From positions 1-55,630 of the forward strand of contig JASJBB010000064.1 of assembly GCA_030066735.1 (NCBI GenBank): a DNA stretch of 55,630 nt, read 5' to 3'. Below the pieces are notes generated by a model. The model did no database searches and was not told where the DNA came from. It was given only the letters and a program-made list of their open reading frames with translations. Below are positions 8,615 to 18,128 of the stretch, in pieces. The DNA comes from Woeseiaceae bacterium (GTDB lineage: Bacteria; Pseudomonadota; Gammaproteobacteria; Steroidobacterales; Woeseiaceae). Each line of letters opens with the position of its first letter. The stretch's first letter is position 1. The translations under genes and the position numbers were made by a program.

Positions 8615-10366
8615 ATGAACGAAGCCGAGACGAAGAAACTCATCGAACAGGTCCAGGAAGCCGCGAAACTCCTGCGCGGCGGCAACCGCAGCGAAGCGCT
8701 GCTCATTTACCACGAGGTCAAGGAGCTCAGCGAGCGTTGTCCGCCCGTCGAACTGCAGCTCGGCCATCTGTGCGAAGAATTCGGCGATATCGACGAGGCG
8801 ATCGTGCACTACGAGATCGTCGTGGAGGAGGTGCCCGACAGCGCACAGCTTCTCAGCGTGCTGGGCAGGGCCTATCTCCATGCTCACGAACTCGACAAGG
8901 CGCTCGAGGTGCTCGAGCAGGCGGTGGAGCTCGACCCCGATATCGTCGAGGCGCAGCACGGACTCGGCGCCTACTACATGCGCAGGCTGGATTACGAGAA
9001 CGCCATTGGTCCGCTCGAGCATGCGTGCAAGCTGCGGCCGCGAGACGTCGGCGTGCGCATTAACCTGGCCTCGACACTGGAGAAACTCAACCGCCACGAC
9101 GAAGCGCTCAGCAACATCAACCGCGCCCTGCAACTCGACAAGAAGAACCCCAACGCGCACCTCGTCATGGTGGAAATCCTGTCCCGCACCGGCGACATGG
9201 ACGGGGCGCAAAAACAGGTGGAAAAACTGGTCAAGCTGCAACCCCAGTTTGGTGCCGCCTACGACCAGCTGGCCCGCATCCGCAAATTTACCGACGCCGA
9301 CCTGCCGCTGATCCGGCAGGCCGAGAAGGCGCTGCAGCATGGCATGCCGCCGAAGGAGCGCTGCAACCTGCTCTTTGCCATCGGCAAGATGTACGACGAC
9401 TGCGGCAAGTACGAGGAAGCCTTCGCGAGCTACGAGCAGGCCAACCTGTTGCGCAAGCACCGTTACGACATCAACAGCGACCGCGATCTCGTCAAGGCCC
9501 TGCATCGAGCCTTTACGGCGAAGAACATCTCGATCCTTGCGGCGAACGGCAACCCGTCCGCGAAACCCGTGTTTATCGTGGGCATGCCGCGGTCGGGCAC
9601 GACGCTGATGGAGCGGATCATCGCCAGCCACCCGCTGGGTGGCGGCGCGGGCGAACTTCCACAGATGGTAAGCGCCGGCCACAAGATGTTCCCGAAGGGC
9701 GAGCGGCGTAAATCACTGAAGCAACTGCAGGACGACCTCAACAAGGAGAAGATCGAGAAATTCACCGAGGACTTCCTGCGCGTCCTGGAACAGGCCAAGG
9801 GCGACGCAACCCGCATCGTCGACAAGATGCCTGGCAACGCGCGCTTTCTTGGCCTGATTCACGTGCTGTTTCCCAACGCGACCGTCATTCACGCGATGCG
9901 TCATCCGCTCGATAGCTGCCTGTCCTGTTACTTCCAGAACTTTGCGGAGCTGTGGTGGAGTAACGATCTGCAGGTCATTGGCAAGGAATACACGCTGTAC
10001 CGCAAATCGATGGAGTACTGGCAGAGCGTCCTGCCCGAGGGCACGATCATCGATGTCCAGTACGAAAGTCTCGTCGAAGACCCCGAGACGCACGCGCGTC
10101 GCATGCTCGATGCCATCGGGCTCGAGTGGGACCCTGCGGTGCTGGAGTTCTATCGCAAGAAAGGCGTCGTCCGCACCGCGAGTGTCGCCCAGACGCGGCA
10201 AAAGATTTACAAGAGTTCACGCGCGCGCTGGATGAATTACGCCGAGCACCTCGGCCCACTCGTCGACGAGATCGCACCTTACCTGGAAGATGACCGCGAA
10301 CGACTCGCCGAGCACGGCATAGAATTGCCGTCGGGCCCCGGCTGGCTCAAACGGCTGGTCGGCTAG
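8615..10366 (+). CDS. TPR-repeat sulfotransferase
   Basis: 583 residues. The N-terminal ~200 residues form about five tetratricopeptide repeats (helix pairs with A/G-x-Y and AL.. patterns). The C-terminal half is a PAPS-dependent sulfotransferase domain: the 5'-phosphosulfate-binding loop VGMPRSGTTL lies near residue 325, and the 3'-phosphate-binding segment HAMRHPLDSCLSCYFQ near residue 430. The fold is the Sulfotransfer_3 type. No signal peptide, so cytoplasmic or membrane-peripheral. TPRs usually bind protein, so a protein or glycan-on-carrier acceptor is possible; the substrate cannot be read. Its stop overlaps the stop of the convergent gene at 10363. Confidence 0.88.
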   Translation: MNEAETKKLIEQVQEAAKLLRGGNRSEALLIYHEVKELSERCPPVELQLGHLCEEFGDIDEAIVHYEIVVEEVPDSAQLLSVLGRAYLHAHELDKALEVLEQAVELDPDIVEAQHGLGAYYMRRLDYENAIGPLEHACKLRPRDVGVRINLASTLEKLNRHDEALSNINRALQLDKKNPNAHLVMVEILSRTGDMDGAQKQVEKLVKLQPQFGAAYDQLARIRKFTDADLPLIRQAEKALQHGMPPKERCNLLFAIGKMYDDCGKYEEAFASYEQANLLRKHRYDINSDRDLVKALHRAFTAKNISILAANGNPSAKPVFIVGMPRSGTTLMERIIASHPLGGGAGELPQMVSAGHKMFPKGERRKSLKQLQDDLNKEKIEKFTEDFLRVLEQAKGDATRIVDKMPGNARFLGLIHVLFPNATVIHAMRHPLDSCLSCYFQNFAELWWSNDLQVIGKEYTLYRKSMEYWQSVLPEGTIIDVQYESLVEDPETHARRMLDAIGLEWDPAVLEFYRKKGVVRTASVAQTRQKIYKSSRARWMNYAEHLGPLVDEIAPYLEDDRERLAEHGIELPSGPGWLKRLVG

Positions 10367-10812
10367 TCGTCGACGTCGTCGACCTTTACCTGGCCCGTAA
10401 TGCGGCGCCAGAGGTGTGACCAGGAAACGCCCACGGCGAGCACCACCGCCAGCGCGATCAGCGAAGTCCAGGTAATGGCCGGCACGGTGTTTGACTCGAG
10501 AATATCGAAGTCGTAGAGCAGCCAGATGAAGGCGCCAACGATGAGGCCCGCAATCACCGAGCCGAAGGCCCCCAGGGCGCGCCAGGTTGCAGCCAGGAAC
10601 ACGGCCCAGCCGGCCGCCAGCACGCCGATCGCCAGCAGGTGCTCCGGACCAAACTCGGCCTCGGGACCCAGGGCCGTGCCGATCCAGTGCCATGCCGACA
10701 TGCCAGTCGGGTTGTAGGTCACGAGAACCAGGACCAGGGCCGCAGCGAGGCGCCACAGAAAGCCGACTGCGGTGATGCCGCTGGTTGCAACCTCTCTGTT
10801 CTTTTCTGCCAT
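10363..10812 (-). CDS. small membrane protein, DUF6524-like
   Basis: 149 residues with four probable transmembrane helices. The first helix is followed by the motif VTYNPTGMSAWHW, which I associate with the DUF6524 family. The C-terminus is acidic (KVDDVDD). Function unknown. It converges on the sulfotransferase gene with a 4-nt stop overlap and lies downstream of ald, from which a hairpin terminator separates it. Confidence 0.65.
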   Translation of the reverse strand: MAEKNREVATSGITAVGFLWRLAAALVLVLVTYNPTGMSAWHWIGTALGPEAEFGPEHLLAIGVLAAGWAVFLAATWRALGAFGSVIAGLIVGAFIWLLYDFDILESNTVPAITWTSLIALAVVLAVGVSWSHLWRRITGQVKVDDVDD

Positions 10813-10933
10813 TTTGCGACCCGTCCGGAGTTTCAGACCTTAGTTTACCCGGGCGGCATCCGGGTTAGTACTGGCGTACTCGAGCGCCGTACGCAGTGCT
10901 GCTTCGAACTTGCCGCTTTCAATTGATGAGAAA

Positions 10934-10960
10934 AGGCCGGGCTTGCGCCCGGCCTGTTTT
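10934..10960 (-). terminator. Rho-independent terminator after ald
   Basis: A perfect 8-bp stem GGCCGGGC / GCCCGGCC (10935-10942 and 10947-10954) with a TTGC loop, flanked by AAAA on one side and TGTTTT on the other. Read on the minus strand it follows ald by about 40 nt and ends in TTTTCTC. The flanking A/T runs could make it work in both directions. Confidence 0.8.
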
Positions 10961-10994
10961 GCTCGCCTGTACCTATCGGGGGGAGAGAGAGGGG

Positions 10995-12116
10995 TCAGGC
11001 TGCCTTTAAAGCATCCGCGGCTGAGAGGTATTCGTAGCCCAGGTCGTGGGCGACGGCCTCGTGGTTTACATGACCGGCGTGGACGTTGAGTCCGTTCGCC
11101 AGGTGCGGGTCCCTGGTCAACGCCTCACGCCAACCATGGTTCGCCAGGTCCTTGACGAACGGCAGCGTCGCGTTCGTCAGCGCGAACGTGCTGGTGCGCG
11201 GAACGGCGCCAGGCATATTGGTCACACAATAATGAACGACGTCGTCGACCACGTAAGTCGGTTCGGCATGCGTCGTGGGCCGGCTGGTTTCGAAGCAACC
11301 GCCCTGGTCGATCGAGATGTCGACCATGACCGCGCCGGAGTGCATGTCCCTGACGTTCTGCGCCGACACCAGCTTCGGCGCAGCTGCGCCCGCGATCAGC
11401 ACCGCGCCAACGACCAGGTCGGCGTCCGGAACCATCTCGTCGATGGCGTGCTTGGTTGAGTAAATCGTGTGCACGCGGCCGCCCCACACGTCGTCGATCT
11501 GGCGCAAACGTGGCAGCGAACGGTCGAGAATCGTGACATCTGCGCCCAGGCCGATGGCCATATCCGCAGCATTGAATCCCGACACGCCGCCGCCGATCAC
11601 CACGACTTTCGCGGGCTGCACGCCGGGCACGCCGCCCAGCAGCACGCCGCGGCCGCCATTGGCTTTTTGCAGGTGGTACGCGCCCGACTGAATCGACAGA
11701 CGGCCGGCAACTTCCGACATTGGGGTCAGGAGCGGCAGGGAGCCATCGTCTGCCGTCACTGTCTCGTAGGCAATCGCCGTCGTCCCGGATTCAACGAGCG
11801 CGCGGGTTTGTTCGGGGTCAGCGGCCAGGTGCAGGTAGGTAAACAGCACCTGGTCATCGCGCAACATGGCGCATTCGTTCAGCTGCGGCTCCTTGACCTT
11901 GATGATCAGGTCCGCCGTGTCGAAGACCTCTTTGGCCGTGCCCAGCACGCTGGCGCCGGCGGCTTCGTAGTCGGCGTCGGTCATGCCGATACCGAGGCCG
12001 GCGTTCGTCTCGACGAACACGTCGTGGCCATCGTGCACAAGTTCACGCACACCGGCGGGTGTCATGCCGACGCGAAATTCGAGTGTTTTTATTTCTTTGG
12101 GTACCCCGACCTTCAT
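10995..12116 (-). CDS. ald: alanine dehydrogenase
   Basis: 373 residues, the usual family length. It catalyses NAD-dependent L-alanine/pyruvate interconversion, coupling nitrogen and carbon metabolism. The N-terminus [20 protein letters not shown] is canonical, and the Rossmann motif [13 protein letters not shown] with a following acidic residue (DRS) marks NAD binding near residues 170-200. The start at 12116 is preferred over a codon 21 nt upstream because AGAGGA lies 5 nt before it. It diverges from an Lrp-type regulator across a 143-bp region, an arrangement typical of Lrp/AldR-controlled alanine dehydrogenases. Confidence 0.95.
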   Translation of the reverse strand: MKVGVPKEIKTLEFRVGMTPAGVRELVHDGHDVFVETNAGLGIGMTDADYEAAGASVLGTAKEVFDTADLIIKVKEPQLNECAMLRDDQVLFTYLHLAADPEQTRALVESGTTAIAYETVTADDGSLPLLTPMSEVAGRLSIQSGAYHLQKANGGRGVLLGGVPGVQPAKVVVIGGGVSGFNAADMAIGLGADVTILDRSLPRLRQIDDVWGGRVHTIYSTKHAIDEMVPDADLVVGAVLIAGAAAPKLVSAQNVRDMHSGAVMVDISIDQGGCFETSRPTTHAEPTYVVDDVVHYCVTNMPGAVPRTSTFALTNATLPFVKDLANHGWREALTRDPHLANGLNVHAGHVNHEAVAHDLGYEYLSAADALKAA

Positions 12117-12259
12117 GAGTCCTCTCCCGTCGCTCATGGCTTAATTGATAGATTACGCTCCCAAGCACGCCATTTGCTTGCTATTTAGGTGCATTCTGCG
12201 CGTTTCTGTGGCATTTTCTGCTGTCTAGATCAATATTTGAGCAATTTTCTGCGACTCTT
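12117..12259. promoter_or_regulatory. ald / lrp-egtBD divergent control region with phased repeats
   Basis: AT-rich 143 bp between two divergent genes. Four related words recur on the plus strand: CATTTGCTTGC (12171), CATTCTGC (12192), CATTTTCTGC (12212) and CAATTTTCTGC (12242). The start-to-start spacings of 21, 20 and 30 bp correspond to whole helical turns. Lrp/AsnC proteins bind as octamers to phased sites, so these are candidate sites for the regulator encoded next door. Confidence 0.55.
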
Positions 12260-12715
12260 ATGGACCGCTACGACCGGCATATTCTCGAAGCGCTGCAGCA
12301 GGACGGCCGCATCAGCAACAAGCAACTGGCCGAGCAGGTCAACCTGTCCGAATCTGCCTGTCTGCGGCGCGTTCGGGCCCTGGAAGACGGCGGCACCATC
12401 CAGCGTTACGTGGCGATGCTCAGCCAGGACAAGGTCGGCGTTTCGGGCGACGTGCTCGTGCATATCGGCCTGCACCGCGAGGAGCAGAGTGAACTCGCGG
12501 CCTTCGAGGAGGCCGTGCGGCAAATTCCTGAAGTCATGGAGTGTTATCTTATGACCGGAGAATTTGATTACTTGCTGCGGGTGGTTGTGGCCGACATGGC
12601 TGACTTCGAGCGAATCCACAAAGAAGAACTCACGCGCCTGCCAGGCGTGGCGCGAGTCAACTCGAGCGTCGCCATACGCAAAGTCCTGAAACGCACGGCC
12701 CTGCCCCTGCGATGA
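12260..12715 (+). CDS. Lrp/AsnC-family transcriptional regulator
   Basis: 151 residues. The N-terminal winged helix-turn-helix (about 1-60) contains DGRISNKQLAEQVNLS and the recognition segment CLRRVRALEDGG; the C-terminal RAM/effector domain covers about 65-145. Lrp family members sense amino acids. It diverges from ald, so it is probably an alanine-responsive regulator like AldR. Its stop overlaps the egtB start (ATGA, 12712-12715), which couples the regulator to ergothioneine synthesis. The promoter presumably lies in the 143-bp region upstream. Confidence 0.92.
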   Translation: MDRYDRHILEALQQDGRISNKQLAEQVNLSESACLRRVRALEDGGTIQRYVAMLSQDKVGVSGDVLVHIGLHREEQSELAAFEEAVRQIPEVMECYLMTGEFDYLLRVVVADMADFERIHKEELTRLPGVARVNSSVAIRKVLKRTALPLR

Positions 12716-13935
12716 CGCTCACCGGACAGTTTCTCGACGCGCGCAGCGTCATGCCGCGTCTGTGCGAGCACCTCGCACCGGAGGACACCGTCGTGCAGTC
12801 GATGCCCGATGTCAGCCCGTCCAAGTGGCACCTCGCGCACGTAACCTGGTTTTTCGAACAGTTCATCCTGCGCGAGTACGATGCCGATTACCGGCCCATC
12901 GACGATCGCTACCACTACCTGTTCAATTCCTACTATTACTCGGCGGGCGAGATGCACGCGCGGCCGCGCCGCGGCTTGCTGTCCCGCCCTACGCTCGCCG
13001 AGATCCTCGCATACCGCGCGCACGTCGACGGGGCCATGCAGCAACTTCTCGAGACGTCGGGTGACAACGCAGACGTGGCTTTTCGGACCGTGCTGGGCAT
13101 GCATCACGAGCAGCAGCACCAGGAACTGTTCCTGACCGACATCAAGCACGTGCTGTCCTGCAATCCGCTGCAGCCGGCCTACGACGCGGGTCTGAAGCAA
13201 CTTGAGCCGGGCACTGTGCCTGCCATGGATTTTGCGCCCGGCCCCCACGGTGTCCACCCTGTCGGAGCAGAGGGCGGCGGGTTCTTTTTCGACAATGAAA
13301 CGCCGCGTCACGACACCCTGCTGCTGCCGCACAGCATGGCCAACCGGCTCGTCACCAATGGCGAGTATCGCGAGTTCATCGACGCCGGTGGTTACGGCAA
13401 AGCGGACTACTGGCTGTCCGACGGCTGGGCGGCCGTGAACGAACAGGGCTGGAAACGTCCGCTGTACTGGAGCGAGGGGCTGGACAGCGAGTTCACCCTC
13501 GGCGGTCCGCGCGACATCGACCCCGGCGCGCCGGTCACCCACGTGTCGTACTATGAAGCCGACGCCTTCGCCCGCTGGGCCGGGGCGCGGCTACCCACCG
13601 AGTTCGAGTGGGAGCTGGCGGCCGAGTCGGCCCGTCCGGACGGCAATTTCATGGAGTCGGGCTATCTCCATCCCCGGCGCTCCGATTCGGACCAGATGTT
13701 TGGCGACGTTTGGGAGTGGACGTCGTCGTCCTATGCGCCCTACCCCCGCTTCGAGCCGCTCGCGGGTTCGCTGGGCGAATACAATGGCAAGTTCATGTGC
13801 AACCAGATGACGGTCCGCGGCGGCTCCTGTGCAACGTCGCAGAGCCACATCCGCAAGAGCTATCGGAGCTTTTTCTACCCGAATGCCCGCTGGCAGTTTC
13901 TCGGCTTCCGGCTCGCGAAGGACCTGCGGCCATGA
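12712..13935 (+). CDS. egtB: ergothioneine biosynthesis sulfoxide synthase EgtB
   Basis: 407 residues. EgtB is a non-haem iron enzyme that oxidatively joins a thiol (cysteine or gamma-glutamylcysteine) to hercynine. The N-terminal DinB-like domain supplies iron ligands: SKWHLAHVTWFFEQF (about 38-52) and HHEQQHQE (about 130-137). The C-terminal FGE-sulfatase-like domain (about 180-405) has TNGEYREFID, RLPTEFEWELAA, GDVWEWTSS and RGGSCATS. It overlaps the upstream regulator and the downstream egtD by 4 nt each. No egtA, egtC or egtE is seen in the window, so the sulfur donor is unresolved. Confidence 0.93.
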   Translation: MTLTGQFLDARSVMPRLCEHLAPEDTVVQSMPDVSPSKWHLAHVTWFFEQFILREYDADYRPIDDRYHYLFNSYYYSAGEMHARPRRGLLSRPTLAEILAYRAHVDGAMQQLLETSGDNADVAFRTVLGMHHEQQHQELFLTDIKHVLSCNPLQPAYDAGLKQLEPGTVPAMDFAPGPHGVHPVGAEGGGFFFDNETPRHDTLLLPHSMANRLVTNGEYREFIDAGGYGKADYWLSDGWAAVNEQGWKRPLYWSEGLDSEFTLGGPRDIDPGAPVTHVSYYEADAFARWAGARLPTEFEWELAAESARPDGNFMESGYLHPRRSDSDQMFGDVWEWTSSSYAPYPRFEPLAGSLGEYNGKFMCNQMTVRGGSCATSQSHIRKSYRSFFYPNARWQFLGFRLAKDLRP

Positions 13936-14864
13936 GTGCGCAGAGCGCTGAGCTGGCAGAGATCCTGGCGGGGCTGAAGCAACCGCAGAAAATGATCTCG
14001 CCGAAGTACTTCTACGACGAGCGCGGCTCACAGCTATTCGATGCCATCACCCATCTGCCGGAGTACTACCCGACCGAGACCGAGCTCGGCATCATGCTCG
14101 ATAACATTGACGAGATTGCTGACCTCGTCGGCCCGAACGCCAGCCTGATCGAGTACGGGTCGGGCTCCAGCCGCAAGACCCGGGCGTTACTCGAGCACCT
14201 GCACGAACTGGCCGTCTATGTGCCGGTGGATATTTCCGAGGACCACCTCATCGCAACGGCCCGCAAGGTCCGCAGCGAGTTTCCGGATCTCGAGGTGCTG
14301 CCTGTCGTGGCGGACTTCACCCAGCCGTTCGCCCTGCCCGATCCGACCATCACGCCGCTGCGCAACGTCGTGTATTTTCCGGGTTCGACCATCGGCAACT
14401 TCACCCACGAGGCAGCGCAGGATTTGCTCGGCGTCATGTACCAGGAGGCCGGGGCGGACGGCGCAATGCTGATCGGCGTCGACCTGCAGAAGGACCCCGG
14501 GATTATCGAGCGCGCCTACAACGACAGCGCCGGGATTACGGCCGAATTCAACCTCAACATGCTCACACACCTGAATCGTGAATTCGGATTCGACTTTGAC
14601 GTCGGCGCCTTCAGCCACAGTGCGGTATACGATCCGGACGAGGGCCGCATGGTCATCGAGCTGATCAGCGGCCGCGACCAGGTCGTGACTGCCGGCGGCG
14701 AAAAAATCGAGGTTGCCGACGGCGAGGCCATCCTCACCGAGTACTCGCACAAGTACACGCTGGAGGGTTTCGCGGACATGGCGCAGCAAGCCGGCTTCGC
14801 CGTACGCAAGGTCTGGACCGACGCCGACCGGTTGTTCAGCGTTCAGTATTGCGTGCGGGCATGA
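13932..14864 (+). CDS. egtD: L-histidine N-alpha-methyltransferase EgtD
   Basis: 310 residues. It trimethylates histidine to hercynine with S-adenosylmethionine, the first step of ergothioneine synthesis. The N-terminus has the family words PKYFYDERGSQLFDAIT and LPEYYPTETE; the SAM site is EYGSGSSRKTR (about 76-86), followed by PVDIS and VVYFPGSTIGNF. The C-terminus keeps TEYSHKYTLEGF. The start ATG overlaps the egtB stop (ATGA). With egtB it supplies the core pathway; the last C-S lyase step would need a gene elsewhere. Confidence 0.94.
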   Translation: MSAQSAELAEILAGLKQPQKMISPKYFYDERGSQLFDAITHLPEYYPTETELGIMLDNIDEIADLVGPNASLIEYGSGSSRKTRALLEHLHELAVYVPVDISEDHLIATARKVRSEFPDLEVLPVVADFTQPFALPDPTITPLRNVVYFPGSTIGNFTHEAAQDLLGVMYQEAGADGAMLIGVDLQKDPGIIERAYNDSAGITAEFNLNMLTHLNREFGFDFDVGAFSHSAVYDPDEGRMVIELISGRDQVVTAGGEKIEVADGEAILTEYSHKYTLEGFADMAQQAGFAVRKVWTDADRLFSVQYCVRA

Positions 14865-14879
14865 TGGCCGGGCAGGCCT

Positions 14880-15152
14880 TTACGCGTCGGGATTGACGAA
14901 CTCGTCGGGAACGGCGGAACCGTCACCGAAGAAAAACTTCTCCATCTCGGCCTCGAGAAACTTGCGCGCATCGGGCTCGATGGGCGTCAGCCGGTATTCG
15001 TTGATCAGGATCGTCTGGTGCGCCAGCCACTTCTGCCACGCTTCCTTGGAGACGCTGTCGTAAATGCGCTGGCCCAGGTCGCCGGGATACGGCGAATAGT
15101 CGAGACCTTCGGCGCCCTCGCCGAGCATTACACACTTAATGGTTCTTGACAT
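14880..15152 (-). CDS. yggX: Fe(2+)-trafficking protein YggX
   Basis: 90 residues, the standard family size. [37 protein letters not shown] and [10 protein letters not shown] are diagnostic, and the conserved cysteine is residue 7. YggX-family proteins protect iron-sulfur enzymes and are part of the oxidative-stress response. The start lies inside the 3' end of mutY (17-nt overlap), the usual mutY-yggX pairing, and MutY itself carries an iron-sulfur cluster. Confidence 0.95.
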   Translation of the reverse strand: MSRTIKCVMLGEGAEGLDYSPYPGDLGQRIYDSVSKEAWQKWLAHQTILINEYRLTPIEPDARKFLEAEMEKFFFGDGSAVPDEFVNPDA

Positions 15153-16191
15153 GGATTTCGCTACTCAGTGATTCGATCAGTTTTTGTACCGGCGCCGCGA
15201 TACCGCCCGGAGGTGCGCCGTCGAGGCGGTGCCACGCCGTGTCCGAATTATCGGCGACTTTACGCGACGCGTCGTCAATGTGCACTACCACGGGCTGTAT
15301 ATCGAGATCGTAGTGGCTAAAGCTGTGTCGCAGGATGCTCCAGGAAACGGTGTCGACACCGGTCGCGTCGAGCCTGTCGCGGCACCAGTCGGCAACTTCG
15401 ATGTCGTCGAGCTCCGGCAGGCTCCAGAGCCCGCCCCAGATGCCCGTCGGCGGGCGCCGCTCGAGATAGACCGCGCCATCGCTGACGGCCAGCACCATCG
15501 TGGTCGTCCGTAGCGGCCGGTCTTTCCTCGGCTTGCGGCCCGGGTAGCGGTCGATGGCCGCTTCCGCCAGGGCGATGCAGTCAACGCGCACGGGGCAGAC
15601 GTCGCACTGCGGTTTGCTGCGCGTACAGACAGTCGCCCCGAGATCCATGATGGCCTGCGTGTAGTCGCCGACCCTGTCGTTCGGGGTGTTCCTCTCGGCC
15701 GCGAGCCAAAGGGCTTTGCCGACCGCCGTTTTGCCGGGCCAGCCGTTGATGGCGCGGTGCCTTGCCAGGACTCGTTTGACGTTGCCATCGAGGATCGCGT
15801 GCCGCTGCCCGAAGGCCAGCGCGAGGATCGCGCCGGCAGTCGAGCGGCCGATGCCGGGCAAAGAACACACGTCGTCAAAGTTGTCCGGAAACGCGCCGTC
15901 GAAGTCGTCGCGAATAACCTGCGCCGCCTTGTGGAGATTTCTCGCCCGGGCGTAGTAGCCCAGCCCCGACCAGTGCTCGAGAACGGCGTCCAGCGGCGCG
16001 TCGGCCAGCGCCCGAACATCGGGGAAGCGCTGCATGAATCGTTCATAGTAAGGAACCACGGTCCGGACCTGCGTCTGTTGCAGCATGATCTCCGACACCC
16101 ATACGCGGTAGGGGTCGTCTACCTGCCATGGCAGGTCCTTGCGGCCGTGGCGATCGAACCAGTCAAGCAGCCGATCGGCGAAGTCAGTCAT
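15136..16191 (-). CDS. mutY: A/G-specific adenine DNA glycosylase MutY
   Basis: About 351 residues. It removes adenine mispaired with 8-oxoguanine. Seen: [18 protein letters not shown], the helix-hairpin-helix [12 protein letters not shown] with the catalytic Asp in [12 protein letters not shown], the four-cysteine iron-sulfur loop [17 protein letters not shown] (about 194-210), and a C-terminal Nudix-like 8-oxoG-sensing domain with the linker RKDRPLR. The ATG at 16191 is preferred over a GTG two codons upstream; either overlaps the asmA stop, so translation is coupled. Confidence 0.95.
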   Translation of the reverse strand: MTDFADRLLDWFDRHGRKDLPWQVDDPYRVWVSEIMLQQTQVRTVVPYYERFMQRFPDVRALADAPLDAVLEHWSGLGYYARARNLHKAAQVIRDDFDGAFPDNFDDVCSLPGIGRSTAGAILALAFGQRHAILDGNVKRVLARHRAINGWPGKTAVGKALWLAAERNTPNDRVGDYTQAIMDLGATVCTRSKPQCDVCPVRVDCIALAEAAIDRYPGRKPRKDRPLRTTTMVLAVSDGAVYLERRPPTGIWGGLWSLPELDDIEVADWCRDRLDATGVDTVSWSILRHSFSHYDLDIQPVVVHIDDASRKVADNSDTAWHRLDGAPPGGIAAPVQKLIESLSSEIHVKNH

Positions 16192-18127
16192 CGCCACCGA
16201 GAAGCTTGTCGAGCAGGCGCTCCTTGAGTTCCTCCTCGACCTTTTTCTTCACTTCATCCTTGAGCATCTTCTCGAGGTCCGGCGCAATGCTCGGATCCGT
16301 CAACGGCCCTGTGATCCTCAGCGGAATTTCGGCCTCGGTGAGGTCATCGAGTTCTTCGGGTGACAACGCGCCTGCCAGTTCCGGTTTGCTGAGGATTTTC
16401 GCGACGAGACCGTAGTCGACGTCGCCGGCCGCAAAGTCCACCCGGCCCTCGCCCGTGAGTCTCATGAACGGCAGCTCGGCAGCGAAGTCGTCGTTGCGAA
16501 ACACGCCGTCGGCGACAGGGCCTGTTGCGCGCACATTGCTGAACTGCGTGCGCGCGGGCAGCGTCGGCTCCGGCGCCTCCTCCTGCCGGAACAGGGCGCG
16601 GGCGCGGCGCAGTTCGTACCAGACATCGGTGCCCTCCCAGGCGCCGTCGACGAGTTCCATCGTTATGCTGCCGTCGAGGTCCTGCTGGATCGCCGCCAGG
16701 TCGCGGCCGCTGCCGCCCAGCCGGAACGTGCCGTTGATCGTTCCCGTGACGTCTTCCTGGTCGAACATCGCCAGCGCCAGCGCGCCGAGACTGACGCCCT
16801 CGATGGTCTCGTTGACGGCCAACGACGGCACGTCCCCCGACGCGTCGATGCGCACGTCGCCGGCGTAGCGTCCGTCGAACAGATCCGCCGCAATCGGGTG
16901 CATGCGCAGCTTGCCATCGGCGGCGTTGAGGCCCAATTCCACGTTGGCGAACTGCATGCCGCTGAGATCGGCGCGGCCGATACTCAGGGCGCCGCGCACA
17001 TTCAGCGCGCGTATCAATTCCACGGGAATTTCCACCGGCACGGAATCGCCGCCGGCAGACCCGGCGTCGCCCGCCGGCGTCATGTAGCGATCCAGGTCTA
17101 TCTCATCGGCAACCAGGTCGATGCTGATCGTACCTGCCGCATCGCGCGCCACCGCCATGCTGCCCGTGAATGTCGTGTCATCGACAACCAGCTCCACGCC
17201 TTGCAGCACAATGGCGCCGTCGTCAATGCGCAGGTCGCTGTCGAAGATGACTTTGCCGAGCGCGTCGGGATCAGCCGTGACTGGCGCTTCGATATTGAGC
17301 CGCGTCATCAGCGTCTTGAGCGAGAATGCTTCCACCTGCACGTGAAAGTCCTTGCCTTGGTCGAGACCGGAAACGACCGCGTCGAGACCGACCGCCGAGA
17401 TCTTCGCGTCGCTCAGCATGACGCCGTCATCGACAGGCACCAGGGCTGTCTCGATCGAGAAGTCTCCTGCGAGATCCGCGGGCTGCAACTCGAAATTGAA
17501 GTCGCTGCGAATGTCGATGGGGTCGCCCCCGCCGATTCTCCCGGTCGCCAGGTTGAAGTCGGTCAGGCTGTAGCTTTCGCCTGCCAGCGCATCGACGTAA
17601 CGCACGGCCGCGTTCGAGATATCAATGCTCGCAACGCTCAGCTCGACGTCCTGGCTCGCATCGGCGCCCACAATCTCGTCCGCGGGAACGTCAGGCTCCG
17701 GTTCCTGTTCGGCCCCGGCGTGTTCGGCCATGTCCTGCCAGTTGTTGCGGCCGTTAGCGTCGACCGCCAGGTTGAGCTCGAACGAGTCGAGCACCACGGC
17801 GCCGATCTTGAGGCCCTGCCCGCGAACGAGCGGCAACACCTCGACACTGAGCCGCGCTTCTTCGAAGCTCAGGAACGGCTCAGCGCCGAAACCCGGCGCA
17901 TTGCCAAGCGCGGTTCTGCCGATATCGATCCCGAAAGTCGGGAACAATGACAATCCGAGGTCCCCCTCGATCACGAGTTCGCGGCCGGTGCTGAGCCGGA
18001 CTTCCTCCGCGATCCGGTCGCGGTAATCGTTGGGATCGAAAAACAACGAAATGGCAATCGCAGCCACCACGAAAAGGGCTGCGACGCCAATCAGAAGGTA
18101 GAGAAGTTTCCTGAGCAGACCACCCAT
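16184..18127 (-). CDS. AsmA-family protein
   Basis: 647 residues. One N-terminal transmembrane helix (about 8-30) is followed by FFDPNDYRDRIAEEV, TGRELVIEGDLGLSLFPTFGIDIG and a long beta-rich region with a C-terminal AsmA-like domain. Family members span the periplasm as repetitive beta-groove proteins and affect outer-membrane lipid transport or assembly. The tail is a charged helix (KKVEEELKERLLDKLL). It is first in an asmA-mutY-yggX run with overlapping ends. Its ribosome-binding site sits inside a perfect hairpin (18129-18152). Confidence 0.88.
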   Translation of the reverse strand: MGGLLRKLLYLLIGVAALFVVAAIAISLFFDPNDYRDRIAEEVRLSTGRELVIEGDLGLSLFPTFGIDIGRTALGNAPGFGAEPFLSFEEARLSVEVLPLVRGQGLKIGAVVLDSFELNLAVDANGRNNWQDMAEHAGAEQEPEPDVPADEIVGADASQDVELSVASIDISNAAVRYVDALAGESYSLTDFNLATGRIGGGDPIDIRSDFNFELQPADLAGDFSIETALVPVDDGVMLSDAKISAVGLDAVVSGLDQGKDFHVQVEAFSLKTLMTRLNIEAPVTADPDALGKVIFDSDLRIDDGAIVLQGVELVVDDTTFTGSMAVARDAAGTISIDLVADEIDLDRYMTPAGDAGSAGGDSVPVEIPVELIRALNVRGALSIGRADLSGMQFANVELGLNAADGKLRMHPIAADLFDGRYAGDVRIDASGDVPSLAVNETIEGVSLGALALAMFDQEDVTGTINGTFRLGGSGRDLAAIQQDLDGSITMELVDGAWEGTDVWYELRRARALFRQEEAPEPTLPARTQFSNVRATGPVADGVFRNDDFAAELPFMRLTGEGRVDFAAGDVDYGLVAKILSKPELAGALSPEELDDLTEAEIPLRITGPLTDPSIAPDLEKMLKDEVKKKVEEELKERLLDKLLGGDD

Positions 18128-18128
18128 T

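Noticed and set aside
8249-9682. 477-codon minus-strand open frame opposite the small gene and the TPR-sulfotransferase
   Set aside because: Shadow of the TPR repeats; no start signal, and it spans two real genes.
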